64,000 bases of DNA from AC-32 sp035624425 (GCA_035624425.1 DASPRN010000087.1:1-64000); one strand, 5' to 3'. Positions 34,025 through 44,831 are shown, counted from the first letter of the stretch. Notes: generated by a model not told the origin, from the letters alone. Made by a program: numbers and translations.

Positions 34025-35204
34025 CGAGGATCCCCTCCTCCGTCACGGCCTCGCCGCGAACGGGCACGAGCTCGCCGACCCGCCCGCGAACGAGCCACGG
34101 CGAGTAGTCGTCGCCGTAGCCGCGACCCGGGCGGTCGACCAGCACGACGTCCTCGCGGCCGAGCTTCGACCGCCAGCGCTCCAGCGTCGCACGGCGAGAG
34201 CGCTCGCGCAGCCTGGCCCCCCGCTCTCGCTTCACCTCGCGAGGAACCGAATCGGCCAGCGCAGTTGCCGTTCCCGGGCGCGGCGAGTACGGAAAGACGT
34301 GGACCGAGGAGATGCCGGCCGCGTCGACCACCTCGAGCGTCCGGCGGAAGGCGGGCTCGTCCTCGCCGGGGAAGCCGACGATCACGTCGGTCGTCAGGTT
34401 GAAGTCGTCGAGCCCGGCGACCCGCCGCAGGTACGTGGACGCGTCGTAGCGCCGCCCCATCGCACGGAGAACTCCGTCGTCGCCCGACTGGAGCGGGACG
34501 TGCAGGTGGCGTGAGACCGTCGGCGTCTCGCGCAGCGCCCTGACGAGCTCGCCGCTCAGATGGTTCACCTCGAGCGAGGAGAGCCGCAGCCGCGCGAGTC
34601 CGGGAACCGCCCCGACCGCCCGCACCAGCCCGGCAAGCGAGCACCCTGCGACGCGGTCGCGGTAGCAGCCGAGATTGATACCGGTCAGGACGACCTCGCG
34701 GTGGCCCTGGCGCACCCGCCGCCGCACCTCACCGAGAACGGCCTCGGCGCTGCGGCTCCGCGACGCCCCGCGGACGAGCGGGATCACGCAGAAGGCGCAC
34801 GAGAAGCTGCAGCCGTCCTGCACCTTGACGAACGCCCGCACGCGGTCGAGCCCGGTCTCGGCCCGAACGCAGCCGATCGGGCCGACATCGCGGGCCACGA
34901 AGTCGGGCGTGTCCTCGCTGGGCCGCGAGACCACGACGACATTCTCCGGGAGCCCCGCGAACCCGTCCGCGTCGAGGTTGGCGCCACAGCCGGTCACGTA
35001 GACGCGCGTATGGGTCCGCGCGGCTCGGGCCGCGGCGTGGCGTGACTTGCGCACCGCCTCGTGGGTGACGCAACAGGTGTTCACGACAGCGATCTCGCCG
35101 TGCTCGAGCTCTGAATGCCCATCGGCAAGCAGGCGCTCGCGGATCGCCTGGGCGTCGGCGTACGAGACCTTGCAGCCGAGAAAGCGCACCGAAAAACCGG
35201 CCAC
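34017..35204 (-). CDS. mtaB: MiaB/MtaB-type tRNA methylthiotransferase
   Basis: A 395-residue radical-SAM methylthiotransferase. UPF0004 domain with FLGCKVSYADAQAI and NTCCVTHEAVRKSRHAA (cluster-binding cysteines), radical-SAM cysteines in VQDGCSFSCAFCVIPLVRG near residue 145, then LTGINLGCYRD and a C-terminal TRAM-like section. MtaB makes ms2t6A37 in tRNAs reading ANN codons. Placement between prmA and HIT supports MtaB rather than MiaB or RimO. The usual rsmE gene between prmA and mtaB is missing. Confidence 0.88.
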   Translation of the reverse strand: MAGFSVRFLGCKVSYADAQAIRERLLADGHSELEHGEIAVVNTCCVTHEAVRKSRHAAARAARTHTRVYVTGCGANLDADGFAGLPENVVVVSRPSEDTPDFVARDVGPIGCVRAETGLDRVRAFVKVQDGCSFSCAFCVIPLVRGASRSRSAEAVLGEVRRRVRQGHREVVLTGINLGCYRDRVAGCSLAGLVRAVGAVPGLARLRLSSLEVNHLSGELVRALRETPTVSRHLHVPLQSGDDGVLRAMGRRYDASTYLRRVAGLDDFNLTTDVIVGFPGEDEPAFRRTLEVVDAAGISSVHVFPYSPRPGTATALADSVPREVKRERGARLRERSRRATLERWRSKLGREDVVLVDRPGRGYGDDYSPWLVRGRVGELVPVRGEAVTEEGILAA

Positions 35205-35216
35205 GGGGCTGGGACT

Positions 35217-35963
35217 CTACTCTGCGCGCCGAAACAGGTCGGCGGCCCATCCCTGTAGGACGCGCCGCTCGACGGCCTGGAAGCCGGCGAGCGCGGGCCG
35301 CTCCGACTCCAGGTAGCCGGAGGCGATGACGGCCCGGGTGGCCGCGTCCGGACGGAGCTGGGTGACCGAGGACTCGGAGATGTTGGCAACGATCACGTCG
35401 ACCGGCGGCAGTGCGCCGGCGAGCGCGTCGGCGGAGCTCAGCTCGAGCTCGACGCCGTTTGCGCGCGCGTTCCTGCTCGTCGCCGCGAGCGCTGCCGGGT
35501 CGTGGTCGACGGCGAGGACCGGCGCGAAGCCCAGCCGCGCGGCTGCGATCGCGATCACGCCGGAGCCGCAACCGACGTCCACGAGGCTCGACGGCTCGAG
35601 CTCGAGCAGGAGCTCCAGGCAAAGCCGGGTCGTCGCGTGCCCGCCTGTCCCGAAGGCTCGACCGGGGTCGATGACGACGGCCTCGAGCTCCGTCGGCGGC
35701 GTCTCCCAGGGCGGCCCGACCCAGAGGCGACCGACCTGGATCGGGCGATGGAAATCCCGCCAGCGCTTGTCCCAGCCGTCGTCGACGCGGGCCGACGACA
35801 CCGTGCTGAAGGCCGCCCACACGCGCTCCTCGCCACCCGCGTCGGTGTAGGCGGCGAGCTCGATGCCGTCGGCGAGGTCGCGCTCCTCGAAGCCTTCGGG
35901 GAAGAGCTCGATCATCAGAGCACGCGCCGCCTCGGCCCGCTCGGCGGGGACCACGGCTGCCAC
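35217..35963 (-). CDS. prmA: Ribosomal protein L11 methyltransferase
   Basis: A 248-residue SAM methyltransferase: FHRPIQVGRLWVGPPW, VVIDPGRAFGTGGHATTRLCLELL near 100 and SAM motif I LVDVGCGSGVIAIAAARLG near 125, then VIVANISESS, the PrmA-typical NI motif. It trimethylates L11. Shorter than the E. coli protein (293) because the N-terminal L11-recognition domain is reduced. The GTG start lies 15 bp after dnaJ, in the classic hrcA-dnaJ-prmA order. Confidence 0.9.
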   Translation of the reverse strand: MAAVVPAERAEAARALMIELFPEGFEERDLADGIELAAYTDAGGEERVWAAFSTVSSARVDDGWDKRWRDFHRPIQVGRLWVGPPWETPPTELEAVVIDPGRAFGTGGHATTRLCLELLLELEPSSLVDVGCGSGVIAIAAARLGFAPVLAVDHDPAALAATSRNARANGVELELSSADALAGALPPVDVIVANISESSVTQLRPDAATRAVIASGYLESERPALAGFQAVERRVLQGWAADLFRRAE

Positions 35964-35977
35964 GCGGCGGAGCGGCC

Positions 35978-37093
35978 TCAGCGGAACGCGCTCTTCAGTC
36001 TCTGGAAGAACCCCTCGTCCCGGTACGTGTCGTCCCCCGCGCTCGCCTCGAACGACTCGAGCAGGGCCCGCTGTTCGTCGGTCAGGCGACGCGGGACCTG
36101 CACGTTCACGAGGATCCGCTGGTCACCGCGCCCGAAGCCCTGCAGGACCGGCATGCCGCGCCCGCGCAGGACGCGGACCTCGCCAGGCTGTGTGCCGGGC
36201 TCGAGCTCGAGCGCGTGGTCGCCGTCCAGCGTCGGGACCGAGAGCCTTGTCCCGAGCGCGGCCTGGGTCATCGTCAGGTCGACGGTCGAGACGATGTCGT
36301 TCCCCTCGCGCACGAACCTCGGGTCCGGGCTGATCCGCACCTGGACGTAGAGGTCGCCCGAACGCCCGCCGAGTGCGCCGGCATGGCCTTCGCCGGAAAC
36401 GCGGATCTGCTGGCCGTCGTGGATCCCCGGCGGGATCTCGACCTCGAGCTTGCGCTCTTCGACCACGTGGCCCGACCCCCCACACTCGGCGCAGGGATGC
36501 TCTACCACGCGGCCGGCTCCACCGCATTGGGGACAGGTCTGCGAGCGGACGAACTCGCCGAACGCGGTCCGCGACACGTGCTGCAGGCGCCCGGCGCCGC
36601 CGCAGGTCGGACAGGGCACGGGCTCGGTTCCGGGCTCGGCGCCGCCACCCCCGCAGGTCGCGCAGGAGACGGTGACCGGGAAGGGGACGTCCCGCTTCGT
36701 TCCCTTCGCAGCCTCGGCGAGCTCGATCTCCACCTGGGCCGCGACATCCGCGCCGCGCGCCCGGCGCGGCCTGGTCGACACGCCGAAGAGGTCGTCGCCG
36801 AAGAAGGCGGCGAACAGGTCGGAGAGGCTGCCGAAGTCGAAGCTCGACGGCGTGAAGCCGCCGCTCCGCAGGCCGGCGTGGCCGAAGCGGTCGTAGAGCT
36901 CGCGCGTCTCGCGCTTGGAGAGCACCTCGTAGGCCTCGACGACCTCGCGGAAGCGCTCCTCGGCGTCCGGCTCGGAAGAGACGTCGGGATGGAGCTCGCG
37001 CGCCTGCCGGCGAAAGGCCTTCTTGATCTCCGCCTCGTCCGCGGAACGCGATACGCCGAGCAGCTCGTAGTAGTCACGCTGGGTGGAGGCCAT
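35978..37093 (-). CDS. dnaJ: Chaperone protein DnaJ
   Basis: A 371-residue type I J-protein. J-domain residues 5-70 with the HPD motif (ARELHPDVSS), a Gly/Phe-like stretch with SLSDLFAAFFGDDLFG, and the zinc-finger domain near 145-210 with four CxxCxG units (CATCGG, CPTCGG, CPQCGG, CAECGG). Then comes the substrate-binding C-terminal domain. It stimulates DnaK. A 194-bp palindrome-rich gap separates it from hrcA, so a separate transcript start or processing site is possible. No grpE or dnaK in the window. Confidence 0.96.
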   Translation of the reverse strand: MASTQRDYYELLGVSRSADEAEIKKAFRRQARELHPDVSSEPDAEERFREVVEAYEVLSKRETRELYDRFGHAGLRSGGFTPSSFDFGSLSDLFAAFFGDDLFGVSTRPRRARGADVAAQVEIELAEAAKGTKRDVPFPVTVSCATCGGGGAEPGTEPVPCPTCGGAGRLQHVSRTAFGEFVRSQTCPQCGGAGRVVEHPCAECGGSGHVVEERKLEVEIPPGIHDGQQIRVSGEGHAGALGGRSGDLYVQVRISPDPRFVREGNDIVSTVDLTMTQAALGTRLSVPTLDGDHALELEPGTQPGEVRVLRGRGMPVLQGFGRGDQRILVNVQVPRRLTDEQRALLESFEASAGDDTYRDEGFFQRLKSAFR

Positions 37094-37287
37094 TGGGAAC
37101 CAAGCCTAGCTCCGCGCTCAGGCGTCGCCTTCCAGGCATCGCTTGCGATGCCTGCCCTCTAGGCGCCTAGCTCACTTCCCCACGCCCGCAGGCATCGCTT
37201 GCGATGCTTGCCCTCAGGATGTGCGGCTTCGCCGCGCATCCGTCTGAAATGACCGGTCGACAGCGTCGCCGCTAGGGGCCGAGCTCA
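37094..37287. repeat. hrcA-dnaJ gap with duplicated palindromes
   Basis: A 27-nt block containing AGGCATCGCTTGCGATGC occurs at 37133-37159 and 37189-37215 with one change. Each contains the perfect palindrome GCATCGC-TT-GCGATGC (the TT/AA centre gives a tight hairpin). A third hairpin GGATGTGCGGC-TTC-GCCGCGCATCC follows at 37217-37241. No gene, CIRCE element or clear promoter was found here. Related palindromes lie at 11709-11726. Confidence 0.7.
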
Positions 37288-38334
37288 CTAGTTGTCCTCG
37301 TAGATCTCCTCGACGAAGCGCGAGAGCTCGTGCGCGGCCGACCGCACCGAGCGGAGCGCCTTCTCGTAGTCCATCCGCACCGGGCCAAGCAGGGTAACGG
37401 CGCCGAGCGTCCGGGTCGTGAGGCCGTAGGAGGCGCCGACGAGGGCGAGGTCGCGCAGCGCCGGATGGTCGAGCTCGGGGCCGACGCGCACGAAGGGCCG
37501 CCGGGGGTCGAGCGCCTGGCTGACGACCTCGAGCAGCGCGGCGCGCTTCTCCAGCACCTCGACCAGGCGCTGATAGGCGTCGAGCTCCTCGGCACGGAGA
37601 TCCTCGAGGAGCCCCGCGGTCCCTCCGACGTAGAGACCTTGCTCCTCGGAGACCAGCGCCTCGGAGAAGAGGGTCGCGACGGTCTCGAGGAAAGCCTGCT
37701 CGCGCACGCCGAGTCCAGGATCTTCGAGCCGGCGGCGGAGCAGGTGGCTACCGAGCTCCAGCCCCTGCACGCGGTCGTTCAGATACTGCGCGGCCCAGTT
37801 CGCGAGACCCGGATCGACCGGCTCGGGGAAGCGGTAGACCCGCTTCGTAACGCTGCCGGTCGAGGCGATCACGACGACCATCACCACCTGGGGCTGCAGG
37901 AGCAGGACCTCGACGTGGCGGACCGTCGCCGTGCCCAGCGGCGGGGCCGAGACCAGCGCGAGCAGGCGTGTCACGTCCGAGAGCATCTCGGTCGTCGCAC
38001 GCAGGGCTGCGTCCACCTCGCTCCGGGCGGAGCGGAGGTCGAGCGGAAAGCCTTCCGGCTGTGGCTCGAGCTGCTCGAGCAGGCGGTCCGCGTAGTAGCG
38101 GTAGCCACGGTCGGTCGGCACGCGGCCCGCCGACGTGTGCGGGTGCATCAGCAGGCCGAGGGCCTCGAGCTCCGCCAGCTCGCTGCGCACGGTCGAGGGC
38201 GACACGTTCAGGCGCGTCCGCTCGACCAGGGTGCGCGAGCCGACTGGCTGCCCGGTTGCCACGTACTCCTCGACGACGCCGCGCAGGAGCGCCCGCTGCC
38301 GCGGACTGAGATCGATCTCGGCCGGGTCCCACAT
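37288..38334 (-). CDS. hrcA: Heat-inducible transcription repressor HrcA
   Basis: A 348-residue repressor of class I heat-shock genes. Winged-helix N-terminus: LSPRQRALLRGVVEEYVATGQPVGSRTL ... SPSTVRSELAELEALGLLMHPHTSAGRVPTDRGYRYYADRLL (residues 10-90), then the GAF-like effector domain and a C-terminal GVVTLLGPVRMDYEKALRSVR-type block. Length is typical. No CIRCE sequence (TTAGCACTC and its complement) is visible upstream; it begins 14 bp after hemW, so it is probably read from the hemW transcript and controls chaperonin genes elsewhere. Confidence 0.95.
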   Translation of the reverse strand: MWDPAEIDLSPRQRALLRGVVEEYVATGQPVGSRTLVERTRLNVSPSTVRSELAELEALGLLMHPHTSAGRVPTDRGYRYYADRLLEQLEPQPEGFPLDLRSARSEVDAALRATTEMLSDVTRLLALVSAPPLGTATVRHVEVLLLQPQVVMVVVIASTGSVTKRVYRFPEPVDPGLANWAAQYLNDRVQGLELGSHLLRRRLEDPGLGVREQAFLETVATLFSEALVSEEQGLYVGGTAGLLEDLRAEELDAYQRLVEVLEKRAALLEVVSQALDPRRPFVRVGPELDHPALRDLALVGASYGLTTRTLGAVTLLGPVRMDYEKALRSVRSAAHELSRFVEEIYEDN

Positions 38335-38348
38335 CGTTTGCAGGGATT

Positions 38349-39478
38349 TTAGGCCAGGAGCTCCGCCGTGACGCCACCGCCGAGGAAGCGGCCGCGCTTC
38401 GTCAGCGCGAGCGTGTCGCTCGCCGGGTCGCCGCGGCGGACGAGGCCGAGCCGCTCGAGCCGCTCGACGGCCGACCAGTCGACTGCCCGGTCGAGCCCGG
38501 TACCGAGCGCGAGCGGCTCGTCCAGGCGGAGCCCGAGCAGCACCCGCTCCGACCGCCGGACCGGCGCCGAGAGCTCCTCCACCTCCCGCGGGGGCGGCGT
38601 GCCCGCCGCGAGCGCCGCCAGGTAGGGGCCGAGGCGTGGTTTCGTCCGCCAGCGCCGTCCATGAATTGTCGAGACCGCGCCGATGCCGAGGCCCAGGTAG
38701 TCGCGGCTCCGCCAGTAGGCGAGGTTGTGGCGCGAGCGCAGGTCGCGCCCGTCCGCGAGCTGCGGCTTCCGGCAGAAGTTCGCCGTCTCGTACCAGCGGT
38801 AGCCGGCTGCCGTCACGCGCGCGACGACGCGCTCGAAGTACGACTCCATCGCCTCGGCCTGGCGCGCGAGCTCGGCGCCGTGCGCGTGGGTGAAGCGCGT
38901 CCCCTGCTTCGCCTCCAGCTCGTAGCAGGAGAGGTGCTCCGGCTCCAGCGCGAGCGCCTCGCTCAGGTCGGCGTCGAGGTCGGCGGCGCCCTGGCCGGGG
39001 ATCCCGTAGATGAGATCGAGCGAGATGTTGTCAAAGCCGACATCACGCAGAGCGTAGACGGCGCGCCGGACGTCGGCCGGGCTCGCGCGGCGCTCGAGCA
39101 CCGCGAGCAGCCCCGGCTGGAAACTCTGCGCCCCGAGCGACACCCGCGTCACGCCGCTCTCGCGCAGCAGCGCCGCGACCACCGGCGTGACGGTCTCCGG
39201 GTTCGCCTCGACCGTGACCTCCTCGGCCGGCGGCAGGGCGTGCAACAGCCGCCGCAGCTCGCCGGGCGCGGTGAAGGTCGGCGTCCCGCCGCCGAGGAAG
39301 ACGCTCTCGAGCCCCGGCGCCAGCACCTCGTGCTCGAGTGAGAGCTCGGCGAGCAGCGCGGTCACGTAGGCCTGGTGCTGACCGCCCCGCCCGACGACGG
39401 TGACGAAGTCGCAGTACCCGCAGCGCGACGCGCAGAACGGCAGGTGCACGTACAGGTGCCGGACCGCCCCGCCGGCGC

Positions 39479-39482
<4 letters not shown>
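38349..39482 (-). CDS. hemW: Heme chaperone HemW (radical SAM)
   Basis: A 377-residue HemN-like protein. YVHLPFCASRCGYCDFVTVVG near residue 12 gives the CxxxCxxC cluster, GGGTPTFTAPGEL near 80 and SLGAQSFQPGLLAVLERR near 125 are family motifs, and the C-terminal HemN_C winged helix follows. The CPDH-specific extra N-terminal segment is absent, so it is HemW rather than coproporphyrinogen dehydrogenase. The GTG overlaps the lepA stop; the long upstream open frame inside lepA is not protein-like. Confidence 0.92.
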
Positions 39483-41272
<1,790 letters not shown>

Positions 41273-41274
41273 TG

Positions 41275-41778
41275 CTACTGAGCGTAGCGGCGTTCCAGCC
41301 GCAGCAGCCGGTGCGGGACCCCCTCCTCCTCGATGTCGCCGACGTGCCGGAAGCCCGCCTTTTCGAACGCGCGCCAGGAGCGGCGATTGGACTCCTCGAC
41401 AGTGGCGACGCAGGCGCTGGTCTCGGGGCGCGCGAAGACAACCTCCCGCGCGAACGCCCGCAGCACCTCGCGTCCGAGGCCGCGCCCGACGAGCTCCTCC
41501 TCGCCGATCAGCAGGTCGACACCGGCGAGGCCGGGCTCCGCGCCGACGAGCTCCTCCCACTCGGGGCTGTCGGCGACGAGGTAGGTCTGGATAAGTCCCG
41601 CCGGCCTGGCGTCGACGACGATGAGGTACTGGTCGGTGCGGCCCTCCTCGATTCCTTGCCGCCGCTTGTCGATCGCCTCGTCGACCGAATCGCGCCACCA
41701 GCGGCGGACGTGCTCTCGCCCGAGCCAGCCCCGGACGAGCGGCAGGTCCTCCTCCCGGAGCGGCTGGACCTCGATCAC
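41275..41778 (-). CDS. GNAT acetyltransferase, AAC(6')-like
   Basis: A 167-residue single-domain GNAT. LREEDLPLVRGWLGREHVRRWW at the N-terminus and VDLLIGEEELVGRGLGREVLRAFAREVVF near residue 95 (acetyl-CoA loop), then EESNRRSWRAFEKAGFRHVGDI resemble the AAC(6')-Ib/Iu subgroup. The similarity is general; an aminoglycoside substrate is not established, and inclusion in a housekeeping series argues for a native role. It overlaps murJ by four bases and lies 2 bp before lepA. Confidence 0.8.
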   Translation of the reverse strand: MIEVQPLREEDLPLVRGWLGREHVRRWWRDSVDEAIDKRRQGIEEGRTDQYLIVVDARPAGLIQTYLVADSPEWEELVGAEPGLAGVDLLIGEEELVGRGLGREVLRAFAREVVFARPETSACVATVEESNRRSWRAFEKAGFRHVGDIEEEGVPHRLLRLERRYAQ

Positions 41779-43340
41779 GGCTCGCGTGAGCGCAGCGACA
41801 GGAGCGCGTTGAGCTCACGCACGTGGAGCAGCCTGCAGGCCCCGAGGTAGAGCGCGGTCGCGGCGACGAGCGCCGGGAGCAGCGAGCCGAGCTGCCCGGC
41901 GAGCGAGCGGCCGAGCGCGTCGTCGAGTGGCAGCCAGACGAAGTAGGCGAGGGCGGCGACCGCGGAGGCGAGGACGATCCGCCCGAGGGCGGGCAGAGTC
42001 TGGCCGAGGTCGATCCTCCCGAGCCGGCGGCGCAGGAACCAGAGCAGCAGGCCGGCGCCGGCGACGTTCACGAGGCTGGTGGAGAGCGGAATCCCCCAGA
42101 CGCCGAAGCCGTAGAACGCCCAGTCGAGCAATGCGTTGAGCCCGAGGTTCACGAGCGCGACGACGGTGGGTATCCAGTTCTCCTGCAGGCTGAAGAAGCC
42201 GCGGTTGAGCATCAGCATCCAGCCGTTGAAGACGAGCCCGCCGGAGAAGGCAGCGAGGGCGCCCGCGGTCACCGGGGTCTGGTCTGGGCGCCAATGCCCG
42301 TGCTGGTAGACGATCCGGATGATCGGCTCGGCGAGCACGGCCGTGACCACGCCGGCGGGGATGAGCAGGAAACCGATCTGGCGCAGGCCGAGATTGACGC
42401 GGTCGCGGAAACCGGCCAGGTCCCCGCGCGCCGCCAGACGCGAGAGCGATGGGAAAAGCACTGTCGCGATCGCGACTGAGAACATGCCCTGCGGGAGCAT
42501 GTAGAGGCGGAAGGCCTTGTCGATCGCGGTCGGCGCAAGGAGCGGGTCGATCAGGCGCGAGGCGAAGATCGAGTCGACGACGGCGTTGAAGTTGATCAGC
42601 CCGAGTCCGATGGTCACGGGGATCATCAGCCTGAAGACGTTCCGGACAGCGGGGTCGCGCCAGTCGAGCACGAGCTGGAGGCGCCCGTCCAGGCCACGGA
42701 GCCAGGGCACGGGTAAGAGCACCTGGATCAGCGTCCCGACCAGGACCGAGCCGGCGTAGATGTAGAGCTGGGTGTCGACGTTGTCGGTCCGGGGGACGCC
42801 GAGGACGAGGCCCAGGATGATCGCCAGGTTCCAGAACACCGGCGTGATGGCGGGAATCGCGAACTGCTCGTAGCTGTTGAGGATCCCGACGATCACGCCC
42901 GAGACGCCGAGCAGCGCGACGATCGGGAAGAGGATCCGCGAGAGCGTGATCGCGAGCTCCTTATCGCCTCCGGGGTTTCCGAAGGGCGCGATGATGAGCG
43001 GGGCGAGGAGGATCAGAAGCGCAGTGAGCGCGCCGAGACCGAGGAGCATCAGCCAGAAGAGGCTCGAGGCGACGCGCCAGGCGCGCTTGCGGTCGCCCTT
43101 CTCCAGCAGCTCGCTGAAGACGGGCACGAACGCGGAGGAAAGCGCCTGGTCGGCGACCAGCGAGCGGAAGAGGTTCGGCACCTGGAAGGCGACCGTGAAG
43201 GCGTTGATCTTGCCCTGGGCGCCGAAGTAGTAGGCAGCTACGACCTCGCGGACGAGGCCGAGGATGCGGGAGATGCCGGTGGCAAGCGAGAAGATCGCCG
43301 TCGACCACGCGAGCCGTCGGCCGCGAGGCGGCTCGTCCAC
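41775..43340 (-). CDS. murJ: Lipid II flippase MurJ
   Basis: A 521-residue MOP-superfamily protein with about 14 membrane helices. GISRILGLVREVVAAYYFGAQGKINAFTVAFQVPNLFRSLVADQALSSAFVPVF at residues 22-75 is the MurJ hallmark, including the Arg residues of the central cavity. It moves lipid II across the membrane for wall synthesis. No cytoplasmic kinase-like extension as in mycobacterial MviN. It heads the long minus-strand series; 232 bp separate it from the divergent rpsT. Confidence 0.95.
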   Translation of the reverse strand: MDEPPRGRRLAWSTAIFSLATGISRILGLVREVVAAYYFGAQGKINAFTVAFQVPNLFRSLVADQALSSAFVPVFSELLEKGDRKRAWRVASSLFWLMLLGLGALTALLILLAPLIIAPFGNPGGDKELAITLSRILFPIVALLGVSGVIVGILNSYEQFAIPAITPVFWNLAIILGLVLGVPRTDNVDTQLYIYAGSVLVGTLIQVLLPVPWLRGLDGRLQLVLDWRDPAVRNVFRLMIPVTIGLGLINFNAVVDSIFASRLIDPLLAPTAIDKAFRLYMLPQGMFSVAIATVLFPSLSRLAARGDLAGFRDRVNLGLRQIGFLLIPAGVVTAVLAEPIIRIVYQHGHWRPDQTPVTAGALAAFSGGLVFNGWMLMLNRGFFSLQENWIPTVVALVNLGLNALLDWAFYGFGVWGIPLSTSLVNVAGAGLLLWFLRRRLGRIDLGQTLPALGRIVLASAVAALAYFVWLPLDDALGRSLAGQLGSLLPALVAATALYLGACRLLHVRELNALLSLRSREP

Positions 43341-43476
43341 GGGGCCGAGTATAGGAAGCGACTCAGCCGGTGCCGCGTCGCAAGAACCGGGGCGGCTTTG
43401 CGGGGCGCTGGTACCCGTTGACCTCCTCCCCGCTATGAGCCTATTGGCGGGATACGCACGGGTGGGTGACCTGAAT

Positions 43477-43490
43477 GTGCCGAATGTGTG
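43477..43490 (+). promoter_or_regulatory. Shared leader motif GTGCCGaaTGTGTG upstream of rpsT
   Basis: The plus-strand 14-mer ends 82 nt before the rpsT ATG and is identical to the one before phoH. Extended to the left as GAAT and to the right as CC it matches the comEA copy at 18 of 20 positions. GGGTGACCT lies just before it and also occurs in the comEA leader region. The rest of the 232-bp murJ-rpsT gap showed no clear promoter boxes. Confidence 0.55.
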
Positions 43491-43572
43491 CCACTTGGGG
43501 GGCCCGCCGCCGGTGAGCTCGGGGCGGTGGCTGCTACCATCGGCCGGCCCGCTCCGCGGGCTCTTTCACGCT

Positions 43573-43839
43573 ATGCCGAACATCAAGCAGCAGAAGAAGC
43601 GCGTCCGCACAGCGGCGCAGGAGCGCCTCGAGAACCTGCGCTACGCCTCGACCGTGAAGACGCTCACGCGCCGGTTGCGAACGGCCGTCGCCGACGGCGA
43701 TCGCGACCGCGTCGCCGCGGACCACCGCGAGCTCGTGCGCTGGATCGACAAGGCTGCGGCCAACGGCGCCATGCACCGCAACACCGCCGCGCGCAAGAAG
43801 GCGCAGGCCGCGAAGCTCGTCTCCGGAAGCTCCTCCTAG
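43573..43839 (+). CDS. rpsT: 30S ribosomal protein S20
   Basis: An 88-residue basic all-helical protein: MPNIKQQKKRVRTAAQERL, NLRYASTVKTLTRRLRTAV, IDKAAANGAMHRNTAARKKA. It binds 16S rRNA early in 30S assembly. The ATG at 43573 opens the conserved N-terminus; its leader has an unusual lack of Shine-Dalgarno and a GGCCGGCCCGCTCCGCGGGC-type stem. It converges on holA with 8 bp between stops, a common rpsT/holA arrangement. Confidence 0.96.
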   Translation: MPNIKQQKKRVRTAAQERLENLRYASTVKTLTRRLRTAVADGDRDRVAADHRELVRWIDKAAANGAMHRNTAARKKAQAAKLVSGSSS

Positions 43840-43847
43840 CGCAGCGC

Positions 43848-44831
43848 TCAGGCCGTCGCGGCCCCTCGCGCGACGTCGATCAGCGCCCGGGTGAACTCGA
43901 GCTCGCCCGGGAGCTTGCTGCCGCCCTTCAGCGCGTGGTCGAGCCGCGCCAGCCGGACGATCGCCTCGTCGAGCTCGTCCTCGCTGAAGTTTCCGGCCTG
44001 CTCGTAGAGCTTCTGGACGTAGTAGCGGTTTCGCTTCAGCCGCTCGGCCGCCGCGGCCGGCGGAACCCCTTCGGCGTCGAGGCGACGGCACTCGCGGACG
44101 CGCCCGACGTGCGACGTCATCAGGCCGGCCGTCCGCAGGAGAACGTCCCGGGTTGCGTCGCCGGAGCGCTCGATGATCCGCTCGCTTGCGGCGAGGACAC
44201 CGGGGACGTCCCTGGCTCCCCACGCGTCCGTCAGGTCGAAGGGCGGGGCTTCGGCGCGGGCCGGTACCAGCGCGGCCACCTCCCGCTCGCCGATCCGCTC
44301 CCCGGCGGCCCAGGTCGCCAGCTTGTCGATCTCGGTTGCGAGCTCGTCGGCGTTCTCGCCGACGAGCTCGACGATCGCCCGGGCTGCCTCCGGGTCGACG
44401 AGCACTCCGCGCTCGCGGAGCTGGGCCTCGACCCAGCGCGGCAAGTCGGCCTTGCGTCCGCGCTTGGGCAGGTCGTAGACGAGCACCTCGCCCGCCTTCG
44501 CGACGGCTTTCGCGAGCGGCGAGTCGCCCTTGACCTCGTCCCCCACAAGCACGAGGACCGACGTCGGCGCCGGGCGTGGGAGGTACTCGCCGAGAGCCTT
44601 CAGGTCGGCGGCTTTCCAGCGCTGGACGTGCTCGATGATCACCAGGCGGCGCTCGACCGCAAAGAGGCCAAGGGCGTTGCAGGCCGCGACGGCGTCCTCG
44701 CCGCTCGCTTCCTGGGCGGAGAGGATCTCCGTCGCGTCGTCGCCGATTCGGTCGCGGAGCCGACGCAGGGCGCGGCCGACCTTCGGACGATCGGTGCCGG
44801 TGATCAGGTAGACCGGAGCGAGCTCTGCCAC
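43848..44831 (-). CDS. holA: DNA polymerase III subunit delta
   Basis: A 327-residue clamp-loader delta subunit. APVYLITGTDRPKVGRALRRLRDRI at the N-terminus lacks a real P-loop, as expected. VGDEVKGDSPLAKAVAKAGEVLVYDLP, NADELATEIDKLATWA and the C-terminal GNFSEDELDEAIVRLARLDHALKGG collar helix are typical. The GTG at 44831 overlaps the comEC end by 28 bases. The upstream open frame inside comEC is out of frame with it and not used. Confidence 0.92.
   Translation of the reverse strand: MAELAPVYLITGTDRPKVGRALRRLRDRIGDDATEILSAQEASGEDAVAACNALGLFAVERRLVIIEHVQRWKAADLKALGEYLPRPAPTSVLVLVGDEVKGDSPLAKAVAKAGEVLVYDLPKRGRKADLPRWVEAQLRERGVLVDPEAARAIVELVGENADELATEIDKLATWAAGERIGEREVAALVPARAEAPPFDLTDAWGARDVPGVLAASERIIERSGDATRDVLLRTAGLMTSHVGRVRECRRLDAEGVPPAAAAERLKRNRYYVQKLYEQAGNFSEDELDEAIVRLARLDHALKGGSKLPGELEFTRALIDVARGAATA

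Noticed and set aside
37094..38348. Possible CIRCE operator near hrcA or dnaJ
   Set aside because: No TTAGCACTC or its inverted partner was found upstream of either gene.
41275..41778. Aminoglycoside resistance gene
   Set aside because: Similarity to AAC(6') is at GNAT-subgroup level and the gene is embedded in a conserved housekeeping series, so a resistance label is not supported.
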